A DNA stretch of 64,000 nucleotides from Sediminicola sp040566555. GTDB lineage: Bacteria > Bacteroidota > Bacteroidia > Flavobacteriales > Flavobacteriaceae. The translations under genes and the position numbers were made by a program. The notes beneath the pieces are model-generated. The model saw only the letters and a list, made by a program, of their open reading frames with translations, was not told where the DNA came from and searched no databases. The stretch is taken from positions 496,001-560,000 of the forward strand of contig NZ_JBEWYP010000002.1 in NCBI RefSeq assembly GCF_040566555.1, in the 5' to 3' direction. Shown piece by piece: positions 26,400 through 33,816 of the stretch. The stretch's first letter is position 1. Each line of letters opens with the position of its first letter.

Positions 26400-26430
26400 T
26401 AAAAAGAGCCGCTATTAGCGGCTCTTTTTA
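26400..26430. terminator. bidirectional terminator
   Basis: AAAAAGAGCCGCT (26401-26413) / AGCGGCTCTTTTT (26417-26429) with a 3-base loop; A- and T-runs on both sides serve the dehydrogenase (plus) and ASCH gene (minus). Confidence 0.88.
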
Positions 26431-26432
26431 CA

Positions 26433-26891
26433 TTAAAAAACTTTTTCAAAATATTCACAGACCACAATCATGCTATCATTTGGTTTGCGGTCAAATACTG
26501 CCAATTCCCTTTGGAACAATTCCCAGTATTCCTTTTTCCAAGCTGTCAAACTACCATCGCCCAAACCTTCCAATTTAGCGTGTTCGGCCGTAATACTAAA
26601 GTAGGGCATCATTCTTACGGAAGTGGTTCTCACAATACATTTGCCCTTGCCGTTCCAATCTGTCAAAACAGTAAAATCACCTCTTTTTGGCAATTCCTTT
26701 TTCTGTAGTTGAAGTCCCAATAGGGAATGTGATGCTGCCTTTTTTACTCCCGCAAGAACAAGATCTACATTATGGTTGGCATCTCTTTCATTGTCGGAAA
26801 AATGATAAACCTTAGGCGTGTGTTCAAAAGCAAATTCTAGATGGGCGCTTAAAAAATCGCCCCACATATTTTCAGCAGAATGGTTCTTCAT
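26433..26891 (-). CDS. ASCH-domain protein
   Basis: A 152-residue protein with the ASCH fold, related to PUA domains. The typical segments are GVKKAASHSLL, FTVLTDWNGKGKCIVRTTSVRMMPYF and GDGSLTAWKKEYWELFQREL. ASCH proteins bind RNA or hydrolyse modified nucleosides such as N4-acetylcytidine; which applies is unknown. It is a single gene convergent with the dehydrogenase and shares its terminator. No link to the sugar island is apparent. Confidence 0.88.
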   Translation of the reverse strand: MKNHSAENMWGDFLSAHLEFAFEHTPKVYHFSDNERDANHNVDLVLAGVKKAASHSLLGLQLQKKELPKRGDFTVLTDWNGKGKCIVRTTSVRMMPYFSITAEHAKLEGLGDGSLTAWKKEYWELFQRELAVFDRKPNDSMIVVCEYFEKVF

Positions 26892-27257
26892 TGTCGATTT
26901 TCATTATTTAGCCTTAGACTCGAGAGCTTATTGTTGACTAATAAAAACTCCCGTCAAGGATTTCTGGTGGCATTTAGTCTATTTTTTCCATTCAATTGGC
27001 ATAGGGGCATGTTAATACGCCAATGTTTTGGGCAATTAAGTGACACAAATATTAAATTCTGTGTCTATAACGTTTGCGACCCTAACCACAGTATGATTCA
27101 CTATCAAATTTTCTTTTATTTCTATTGTAATCCCTATATTTATAATCTGCCTTGGAATTATAAAGCAGGATGATTTCAACACTAAATATAGGCTTTAATT
27201 CTCAAAATTTCCAAGGTCAGATAAAATAGGGATGGTAACACACATTAGATCATTAAA
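26892..27257. other. 366-base intergenic region before the second sugar operon
   Basis: AT-rich, no convincing gene. GACACA (27042-27047) and TGTGTC (27060-27065) form an inverted repeat about 200 bases before the epimerase start and may be an operator. I find no exact TAnnTTTG element on the plus strand here. Confidence 0.3.
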
Positions 27258-28310
27258 ATGAAGACAATTAAAGGACCGGCAGTATTTCTTGCCCAGTTTG
27301 TAGATAGTAAAGCCCCATTCAATACCTTGGATGGAATGTGTAAGTGGGCAGCTGATTTGGGCTATAAAGGCATTCAGATCCCTACTTGGGAGCACTTTTT
27401 GATAGATTTGGACAAGGCGGCTGAAAGCCAGACCTATTGTGATGAACTAAAGGGAAAAATAAATTCTTATGGATTGGAAATAACCGAGTTGTCCACCCAT
27501 TTACAGGGACAGCTTGTGGCCGTTAATCCTGCGTACGACCTAATGTTCGATAATTTCGCACCCGATAAGGTAAAGAATAATCCAAAAGCTAGGACTGAAT
27601 GGGCCATTGACACCGTTAAAAAAGCTGCAACCGCCAGTCGAAGATTGGGCCTTAACGCGCACGCTACATTTTCAGGTGCCCTATTATGGCATACCATGCA
27701 TCCTTGGCCCCAAAGACCGGCCGGCCTAGTTGAAATGGGTTTTGAGGAGCTTGCAAAAAGATGGCTGCCCATCTTAAACCATTTTGATAAGGAAGGGGTA
27801 GATGTATGTTATGAAATACATCCTGGGGAAGATTTGCACGATGGTGATACCTTTGAGCGTTTTCTCGCAGCTACAGGGAATCATAAAAGAGTGAACATCC
27901 TATACGATCCAAGTCATTTCGTTTTACAACAATTAGACTATATCACCTATATAGATCATTACCATGAATTCATAAAATCCTTTCATGTTAAGGATTCCGA
28001 ATTTAATCCAACAGGAAAGAAGGGAGCCTTCGGCGGCTATAACGATTGGGGCGATAGGGCCGGTAGGTACCGATCTTTGGGCGATGGTCAAATTGATTTT
28101 AAAACAATCTTCTCCAAATTGACCCAATACGGATGTGATGTATGGGCGGTAATGGAGTGGGAGTGCTGTATCAAAAGTCCGGAACAAGGGGCTAGAGAAG
28201 GCGCAAAATTTATACAGGACCACATTATTGAGGCTACTGAGAAAACCTTTGATGATTTTGCCGGGGCAGAAATAGATAAGGGGACGCTCAAAAAAATACT
28301 GGGAATCTAA
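27258..28310 (+). CDS. sugar phosphate isomerase/epimerase-like TIM-barrel protein
   Basis: A 350-residue AP_endonuc_2 TIM barrel without signal peptide, so cytoplasmic, unlike the lipoprotein relative at 22508. Likely metal ligands lie in CYEIHPGEDLHDG, ILYDPSHF, SFHVKDSEF and VMEWECC, the usual E-x-D/H-x-H-x-E order. The long insertion ALLWHTMHPWPQRPAG is typical of the Bacteroidota sugar-locus subgroup. It starts an operon with the two DUF1080 lipoproteins (14-base gap). The probable role is isomerisation or epimerisation of a keto sugar after uptake. Confidence 0.9.
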   Translation: MKTIKGPAVFLAQFVDSKAPFNTLDGMCKWAADLGYKGIQIPTWEHFLIDLDKAAESQTYCDELKGKINSYGLEITELSTHLQGQLVAVNPAYDLMFDNFAPDKVKNNPKARTEWAIDTVKKAATASRRLGLNAHATFSGALLWHTMHPWPQRPAGLVEMGFEELAKRWLPILNHFDKEGVDVCYEIHPGEDLHDGDTFERFLAATGNHKRVNILYDPSHFVLQQLDYITYIDHYHEFIKSFHVKDSEFNPTGKKGAFGGYNDWGDRAGRYRSLGDGQIDFKTIFSKLTQYGCDVWAVMEWECCIKSPEQGAREGAKFIQDHIIEATEKTFDDFAGAEIDKGTLKKILGI

Positions 28311-28324
28311 CTAAAACATATACC

Positions 28325-29083
28325 ATGAAACAACTACTTTTTACAGGCCTAATGGCCCTAATGATATTTGGCTGCAAGGAGAAAGCCAAAGAATCCAATG
28401 AAGAAATGAACGCAGATACTATGGCAGAGACACAAATGGAAGCCAATGATCAAGATGAATGGATGGTGCTTTTTGACGGCACTTCTTTTGAAGGTTGGCA
28501 TGGCTATCTAAAAGAAGATATGCCCCAAGAATGGAAATTGGAGGAAGGTGCCATGGTGTTTTACCCGCCAAAAGACCGTGCGAAAGGAGCGAGTTACAAT
28601 CTGGTTACCGACAAGGAATTCACAGATTTTGTGCTCTCAGTAGACTGGAAAATTTCAGAAGGCGGGAATAGTGGCATTTTCTGGGGGGTTAAAGAAGATC
28701 CAAGTTTGCCAGAAGCTTATCAATCCGGACCAGAGATCCAAGTTTTGGATAATGAGAGGCATCCTGATGCAAAAGCAGGAACTACGCATCAAGCAGGTGC
28801 CCTATATGATATGGTGGCGCCCAATCACGAAATGGCTAAACCTGCCGGGGAGTGGAATACCTGTGTGTTGACAGTGAACCATAAAACCAATGAAGGGAGC
28901 GTGGAGCTAAACGGAATGACAATAGTCACCTTTCCAGTAAATGATCCTGAATGGAGCGCCATGGTCGCTAAATCCAAATTTGCGGATTGGGAGCATTTTG
29001 GAAAATATAAAACCGGAAAAATTGGTTTACAGGATCATGGGGACATGGTTTCCTATAAGAACATAAAAATTAAACAACTATAA
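28325..29083 (+). CDS. DUF1080 (3-keto-disaccharide hydrolase family) lipoprotein, first copy
   Basis: A 252-residue lipoprotein. The lipobox IFGC precedes a mature start CKEKAK and an acidic linker (about 25-50), and the DUF1080 beta-jelly-roll domain fills about 50-252. Motifs include WMVLFDGTSFEGWHG, GGNSGIFWGVKED, PEIQVLDNERH and GKIGLQDHGDMVSYKNI. The family (PF06439) is now named 3-keto-disaccharide hydrolase: it cleaves glycosidic bonds of sugars already oxidised at C3. It fits directly with the GMC dehydrogenase of this island. It is separated from the second copy by one base. Confidence 0.92.
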   Translation: MKQLLFTGLMALMIFGCKEKAKESNEEMNADTMAETQMEANDQDEWMVLFDGTSFEGWHGYLKEDMPQEWKLEEGAMVFYPPKDRAKGASYNLVTDKEFTDFVLSVDWKISEGGNSGIFWGVKEDPSLPEAYQSGPEIQVLDNERHPDAKAGTTHQAGALYDMVAPNHEMAKPAGEWNTCVLTVNHKTNEGSVELNGMTIVTFPVNDPEWSAMVAKSKFADWEHFGKYKTGKIGLQDHGDMVSYKNIKIKQL

Positions 29084-29084
29084 A

Positions 29085-29897
29085 ATGAAATACCTTCTTA
29101 CCGCAGTTTTGGCCCTAACCCTATTTTCTTGTAAGGAAAAAGTAGAAGTGGCCCCATTGGAAGAAACGGACAGTTCACCCCAAGAAATAATATATGAAGA
29201 GTATACTGGAGTAGAGCCCACAAAACCAGAGGAAACTGAAATTTATGAACCTGTGCCCCCTACGGTGAAGCCTTTTGGTCAGAACGGAGCTCCGAGTGAC
29301 GCTGTTGTCCTATTTGATGGGAGCAACCTGGACCAATGGGTGAGTGCGAAGGATAGTACTGCGGCGGCATGGATTTTGAACAAAGATGGAAGCATGACGG
29401 TAAAGGATCAAACGGGCGATATACAAACGAAGCAGAACTTTGGGAGTGTACAATTACATCTTGAATGGAAATCTCCAGCAGAAGTGCAAAGGGAAGGTCA
29501 AAATAGGGCCAATAGTGGCGTTTTCCTTCAAGGGATTTATGAAGTTCAAATATTGGACAACAACGATAATGATACATACGTCAACGGCCAAGTAGGATCC
29601 ATATACAAACAACATGTGCCCTTGGCGAAAGCTTCGGTTCCTTCAGGGGAGTGGAACACCTATGATATTATCTATCATGAACCTGTCTTTAATGAAAAGG
29701 GTAAGAAAATTCAATCGGGCACCATTACGGTCATGCACAATGGTGTTTTAATACAAGATCACGTAGAAATAAAAGGAACTACCCCATACATAGGTTGGCC
29801 TAAGAACGAAGCCCACGGAAAGGGACCTATAAAGCTTCAAGATCACGGAGACAACAGTAGGGTTAGTTTTAGAAACATATGGGTTAGGGAGCTTTAG
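29085..29897 (+). CDS. DUF1080 (3-keto-disaccharide hydrolase family) lipoprotein, second copy
   Basis: A 270-residue lipoprotein with lipobox LFSC, mature start CKEKVE and a longer Glu/Pro/Thr-rich linker (about 20-65). The DUF1080 domain has VVLFDGSNLDQWVSAKD, SGVFLQGIYEVQILDNND and GPIKLQDHGDNSRVSFRNI. It is clearly paralogous to the preceding gene but only moderately similar (the loop after the VLDN motif and the linker differ), so the two probably differ in linkage or aglycone preference. The downstream SdpI-like gene begins 2 bases after the stop. Confidence 0.92.
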   Translation: MKYLLTAVLALTLFSCKEKVEVAPLEETDSSPQEIIYEEYTGVEPTKPEETEIYEPVPPTVKPFGQNGAPSDAVVLFDGSNLDQWVSAKDSTAAAWILNKDGSMTVKDQTGDIQTKQNFGSVQLHLEWKSPAEVQREGQNRANSGVFLQGIYEVQILDNNDNDTYVNGQVGSIYKQHVPLAKASVPSGEWNTYDIIYHEPVFNEKGKKIQSGTITVMHNGVLIQDHVEIKGTTPYIGWPKNEAHGKGPIKLQDHGDNSRVSFRNIWVREL

Positions 29898-29899
29898 TT

Positions 29900-30253
29900 T
29901 TGCTCTGGGAGGACTTAATATCCATTTGCATCTCTCCAATTTTACTGGTGGCATTTGGTTATTATTGGCAGTTGCGACCACCCAAGAAAATAAATTGGTT
30001 TTACGGGTATCGGACCAGGCGGAGCATGGCCAACCAACAGATTTGGGATTTTGCGAACAAGATAGGGGCGCAGATGTTTAAAAGGGTTGGATTAATTTCC
30101 CTGGCGCTGAGTGTCCTATGTTATTTTGTGTTGCCTGAATCCACAGGAATTGTTGCCTCTTTTATTATTTTCATTATTGGAATTGGAGTGGGGATGTACT
30201 GGTGCGAGACCAAGATCAATAGGTATTTCGATAAAAATTGCAACCCAAAATAG
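29900..30253 (+). CDS. SdpI-family membrane protein
   Basis: A 117-residue protein with three hydrophobic helices. The segment YGYRTRRSMANQQIWDFANKIGAQM is the family hallmark (the NWxWG/RT-x-S/A-like loop of SdpI). SdpI is the immunity protein and signal transducer for the SdpC toxin in Bacillus; no toxin gene is near. The start is TTG at 29900, 2 bases after the DUF1080 stop, since no upstream ATG is in frame. Co-transcription with the sugar operon is likely but may be coincidental. Confidence 0.8.
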   Translation: MLWEDLISICISPILLVAFGYYWQLRPPKKINWFYGYRTRRSMANQQIWDFANKIGAQMFKRVGLISLALSVLCYFVLPESTGIVASFIIFIIGIGVGMYWCETKINRYFDKNCNPK

Positions 30254-30270
30254 AAAAACTGAATTTTAAT

Positions 30271-30278
30271 TACCTTTG
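30271..30278 (+). promoter_or_regulatory. -7 promoter element of the yicC-gmk-nadD operon
   Basis: TACCTTTG, 20 bases before the ATG at 30299; leader of about 14 bases. Confidence 0.55.
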
Positions 30279-30298
30279 CAAAAATTTAAAATCATTTT

Positions 30299-31156
30299 AT
30301 GATCCAATCCATGACAGGGTTTGGGAAGTACGTAGTTCAACTTCCTTCAAAGAAAATTACCATTGAAATAAAATCATTGAACAGTAAAAGTCTCGATTTA
30401 AATGCCCGTATCCCTTCAACTTATAGGGAGAAGGAATTGGATCTGAGAAAAATAATTGCCAGTTCTTTGGAAAGAGGGAAGGTAGATTTCGGATTGTATA
30501 TGGAGTCCACTGGTGATGAAACGTCTTCTGTTATAAATGAAGTGGTTGTGAAAAGCTATATGAATCAGCTTAGGGCAATTGCGGAAGGTGATGATGTTAA
30601 ATTATTGGAAATGGCGGTACGCCTACCTGATGCTTTAAAGACAGAGAGGGATGATATAGATGAAATGGAATATGAGGCCATCTTAGAGGCACTTAAAAAT
30701 GCGTTGAAGGAGATCAACATCTTTAGATCAGAGGAAGGCCATGTTTTAGAAAAGGACTTCTTGGAAAGAATTGCTACCCTGAACCGTTTATTGGACGAGG
30801 TTACGGCCATGGACACAGACCGACTCTCTATGGTCAGGGACCGTTTGGAAAAGGCTGTTGCCGATCTGAAAACTGATTTGGATTCAAACAGATTTGAACA
30901 GGAATTGATCTATTATCTAGAGAAATACGATATTACCGAAGAGAAAGTACGCTTGGCCAATCACTTGGATTACTTTGCAACAGCACTTAAATCTGATGAT
31001 TCCAATGGTAAAAAACTTGGCTTTATTAGTCAGGAAATTGGTAGGGAAATAAACACTATTGGCTCTAAGGCCAATTATGCCCCAATGCAACAACTAGTAG
31101 TGCAAATGAAGGATGAGTTGGAAAAAATTAAAGAGCAAATGTTAAACGTACTGTAA
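30299..31156 (+). CDS. yicC: YicC-family endoribonuclease-like protein
   Basis: A 285-residue protein with the N-terminal YicC_N domain (MIQSMTGFGKYVV, IEIKSLNSKSLDLNARIP) and the C-terminal DUF1732 domain (NTIGSKANYAPMQQLVVQMKDELEKIKEQMLNVL). YicC proteins have been described as stress-linked endoribonucleases. Its stop overlaps the gmk ATG by one base, so the two are coupled. The order yicC-gmk-nadD is widely conserved in Bacteroidota. Confidence 0.95.
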   Translation: MIQSMTGFGKYVVQLPSKKITIEIKSLNSKSLDLNARIPSTYREKELDLRKIIASSLERGKVDFGLYMESTGDETSSVINEVVVKSYMNQLRAIAEGDDVKLLEMAVRLPDALKTERDDIDEMEYEAILEALKNALKEINIFRSEEGHVLEKDFLERIATLNRLLDEVTAMDTDRLSMVRDRLEKAVADLKTDLDSNRFEQELIYYLEKYDITEEKVRLANHLDYFATALKSDDSNGKKLGFISQEIGREINTIGSKANYAPMQQLVVQMKDELEKIKEQMLNVL

Positions 31157-31740
31157 TGGAGGGAGGAAAACTTATTATTTTTTCGGCACCGTCCGGAAGT
31201 GGAAAAACTACAATTACCAAATATCTATTAGAGCAACCAGAATTAAACTTGGCCTTTTCTGTTTCAGCTACCTCAAGACCACGTAGGGGAAAGGAAAAGC
31301 ATGGGGAACATTATTATTTTATGTCCATATCCGATTTTAAAAACCATATCAAGAACGATGAATTTTTAGAATGGGAAGAGGTTTACAGGGATAATTTTTA
31401 CGGCACCCTTAAAAGTGAAGTAGAAAGATTATGGGCCTTGGGTAAAAATGTCATATTTGATATTGATGTTGTAGGTGGACTAAGAATAAAGAAAAAATTT
31501 CCAGAAAATACATTGGCTGTATTTGTAAAGCCACCTAGTGTCGACGAATTAAAAATAAGACTTAAAAAGCGCAGTACTGAAAGTGATGATAAGATCAACA
31601 TGCGTATAGCCAAAGCTTCTGTTGAACTCGCTACTGCTCCACAATTTGACAAGATCATCAAGAATTACGAATTGGATATTGCTCTAAAAGAAGCCTATGA
31701 CCTTGTTGCCGACTTTGTTGGGGTAAAACAAGAAAAGTAG
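31156..31740 (+). CDS. gmk: guanylate kinase
   Basis: A 194-residue kinase that makes GDP from GMP and ATP. The P-loop is SGSGKTT after FSAPSG (residues 9-18), and the GMP-binding region has SVSATSRPRRGKEKHGEHYYF. The lid region includes RLKKRSTES. The length is typical. It starts inside the yicC stop codon and is followed by nadD after 21 bases, without a terminator. Confidence 0.97.
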   Translation: MEGGKLIIFSAPSGSGKTTITKYLLEQPELNLAFSVSATSRPRRGKEKHGEHYYFMSISDFKNHIKNDEFLEWEEVYRDNFYGTLKSEVERLWALGKNVIFDIDVVGGLRIKKKFPENTLAVFVKPPSVDELKIRLKKRSTESDDKINMRIAKASVELATAPQFDKIIKNYELDIALKEAYDLVADFVGVKQEK

Positions 31741-31761
31741 GGGCAAGACTAATTATTACAA

Positions 31762-32346
31762 ATGAAAAAGGTAGGTCTTTATTTTGGTACGTTTAATCCA
31801 ATTCATATTGGCCACTTGGTGATTGCCAACCACATGGCAGAATTTTCGGATCTGGATGAGGTTTGGTTGGTGATCACGCCCCATAGCCCTTTTAAGAAAA
31901 AGAAGACCCTATTGGATAACAATCACAGGTACGAAATGGTCTATGAGGCCACAAAAGATTATCCAAAATTACGCCCAAGTAAAATAGAATTTGAGCTTCC
32001 CCAACCAAATTATACGGTAAATACGTTGTTTCATTTGACCGAAAAGTATGGGGCAGATTATGAGTTTTCTTTAATGATGGGAGAAGACAATCTTAAGGGA
32101 CTGCATAAATGGAAAAACTACGAGGCTATCTTGGAACATCATAAAATTTATGTATATCCCAGAATTTCCGAAGGGGAAACGGACCATAGTTTTAAAGGGC
32201 ATCCCAAAATTATCCATATCGATGCACCAATAATGGAAATTTCATCCACTTTCATTCGAAAACAACATAAAGCAGGTAAAAATATCAGACCTCTATTGCC
32301 TGAAAATGTTTGGAAGTATTTGGACGAAATGAATTTTTATAGATAG
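31762..32346 (+). CDS. nadD: nicotinate-nucleotide adenylyltransferase
   Basis: A 194-residue enzyme that makes deamido-NAD from NaMN and ATP. The nucleotidyltransferase motif GTFNPIHIGH is at 9-18 and the C-terminal ISSTFIRK is at about 170, as in NadD. It is the last gene of the yicC-gmk-nadD operon. Its stop overlaps by 10 bases the convergent end of the small secreted protein gene at 32337, so no terminator can lie between them. Confidence 0.95.
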   Translation: MKKVGLYFGTFNPIHIGHLVIANHMAEFSDLDEVWLVITPHSPFKKKKTLLDNNHRYEMVYEATKDYPKLRPSKIEFELPQPNYTVNTLFHLTEKYGADYEFSLMMGEDNLKGLHKWKNYEAILEHHKIYVYPRISEGETDHSFKGHPKIIHIDAPIMEISSTFIRKQHKAGKNIRPLLPENVWKYLDEMNFYR

Positions 32347-32843
32347 TTACCTTTTTCGTCCAATTTAACCTTAAGGGTCTTTTTTCTTTTTTGTAATTTA
32401 ATTTTAAAGGTTCTATTTACCCCTTTCTGATGGTTATAGTCTATCAGGTATACATCGTCAACGATTTTCCAACCAGGATATTTTTTCTCAAGGGATTGCA
32501 ATACAACTTCTGGAAGATCCAGGTTTTTAAACCTTTCTATAGTCCTTAGAATTTTGCCTTCTTCGTCATAAACGGCTACAATCTTACCCTCGGGAATGTA
32601 AAAGGAAACAGTGTAAAATGGATATTCATCTTCAAAGATATCCTCCTTTTTTATCTCATAACTCGCAACTTTGCGCTCTAGTAATTTAACCGGGGTAGGT
32701 GTCACTTTAGAATCAATACTACTTAAATATTTATAGTTGACAGCAGTTACAACAACCTCCGATAGTTCCTCGGTTTTAGGATCTTGTGCCCATAAATTGC
32801 TTGTCAGGATAATGGCAATAAGCAAGGTGATTGCAGTTTTCAT
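32337..32843 (-). CDS. small secreted protein with TonB-box-like N-terminus, copy 1
   Basis: A 168-residue protein from the ATG at 32843 (an ATG two codons upstream at 32849 is possible). The signal peptide MKTAITLLIAIILTSNLWAQ is followed by EELSEVVVTAVNYKYL, which looks like the TonB box and start of a TonB-dependent transporter, but no plug or barrel follows. The rest is a PepSY-like alpha/beta domain (YTVSFYIPEGKIVAVYDEEG, LPEVVLQSLEKKYPGWKIVDDVYLIDY). It is a paralog of the protein at 36388. Homologs may be misnamed nicotinate adenylyltransferase because they neighbour nadD. The function is unknown. Confidence 0.8.
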   Translation of the reverse strand: MKTAITLLIAIILTSNLWAQDPKTEELSEVVVTAVNYKYLSSIDSKVTPTPVKLLERKVASYEIKKEDIFEDEYPFYTVSFYIPEGKIVAVYDEEGKILRTIERFKNLDLPEVVLQSLEKKYPGWKIVDDVYLIDYNHQKGVNRTFKIKLQKRKKTLKVKLDEKGNYL

Positions 32844-32925
32844 GTGCATTTTTTAGTGTTTAAAAGTAACCTTATACCGTGACAAAAGTTATGAGAAATA
32901 TCAGTTTATAGACAAGGATAATCCT

Positions 32926-33636
32926 TTAATTCTTGGATAGAATATCTGTTCCAAGGTAGGTATTGTCCTTGTTGTAATACCAGGCCCTTGTTTTTGGCAT
33001 CTTAATATTTTGTATGGTTTCTTCCCCCGTTAAAAGAATGTATTCGCCATCATTTTTAGATTCATCATGAAAAAATTGATAGATCTCCATGGCATAGGTT
33101 GTCGGGTCAAAATAGAAATACCATGTATCTCCTCCAACGTCTTCTGTATAGTTGACTTTAAGAACCAAATACTCTTTGTTTTTAAATATTTTGCGATTTA
33201 CCTCGGGATCTATGATTGTTCCCGGATCTTTTAATTTCATGGGGAGGCCATATAGATAAGTGTAATAATTTTTCATCATCACTGCTCTCTCACAATTGAG
33301 ATTAAATGTTTTTTGTTGCGCCTCCGAAAATTCTGTATTGCCATTTAAACGTAATTTACAGTCATGGTCTTTTAAGATGTATTCAAGTGAAATTGCTTCT
33401 TGATTTACAGTTAAACTAAAGAGTTGTTCTGGGAGGTTGATCTTTACCTTGCTTTTTCTTTCGCTTTTCTTTGGGGTTTCCATGGTCACCATAAACTCCC
33501 CGTTAAAGGTTGGCCAATTATTATTTGGATCATGATAGGCAATGGCATTTCGTAACAGCTGATTCCCAGTTAAACCTTGTGATAGGCCCAAGAAAGGAAA
33601 GGAAGATATTAAAAGAAAGAAAATTATTCTCAACAT
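32926..33636 (-). CDS. DUF6503-family secreted protein (LolA-like fold)
   Basis: A 236-residue protein with the signal peptide MLRIIFFLLISSFPFLGLSQ. The remainder follows the DUF6503 pattern: NAIAYHDPNNNWPTFNG, then TWYFYFDPTTYAMEIYQFFHDES, then IKMPKTRAWYYNKDNTYLGTDIL. The domain is thought to share the half-barrel fold of lipoprotein carriers (LolA/LolB), so it may bind a lipid or lipoprotein in the periplasm; this is inference. It is minus-strand, between the two TonB-box-like paralogs and next to a divergent metalloprotease. Confidence 0.8.
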   Translation of the reverse strand: MLRIIFFLLISSFPFLGLSQGLTGNQLLRNAIAYHDPNNNWPTFNGEFMVTMETPKKSERKSKVKINLPEQLFSLTVNQEAISLEYILKDHDCKLRLNGNTEFSEAQQKTFNLNCERAVMMKNYYTYLYGLPMKLKDPGTIIDPEVNRKIFKNKEYLVLKVNYTEDVGGDTWYFYFDPTTYAMEIYQFFHDESKNDGEYILLTGEETIQNIKMPKTRAWYYNKDNTYLGTDILSKN

Positions 33637-33816
33637 AGTCGCGGTGTTTTAGAGATGTAAAAGGTAAGAATTTTTTACCTCAGACTATATTTTTGATTTA
33701 TGTGGGACTGAATTATAGCCGTAATGTTTGACTTTTTTTGTTAATATTCCTTAAAAAGTCGGGAATAGCTTTTGAATAGTTTTAAATTAGGAGAAAGATA
33801 ATACAATTACCCCCGC

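Noticed and set aside
26880..27173. 97-codon plus-strand frame in the gap before the second epimerase gene
   Set aside because: Cys/Phe/Tyr-rich, no domain, overlaps the ASCH gene start on the other strand.
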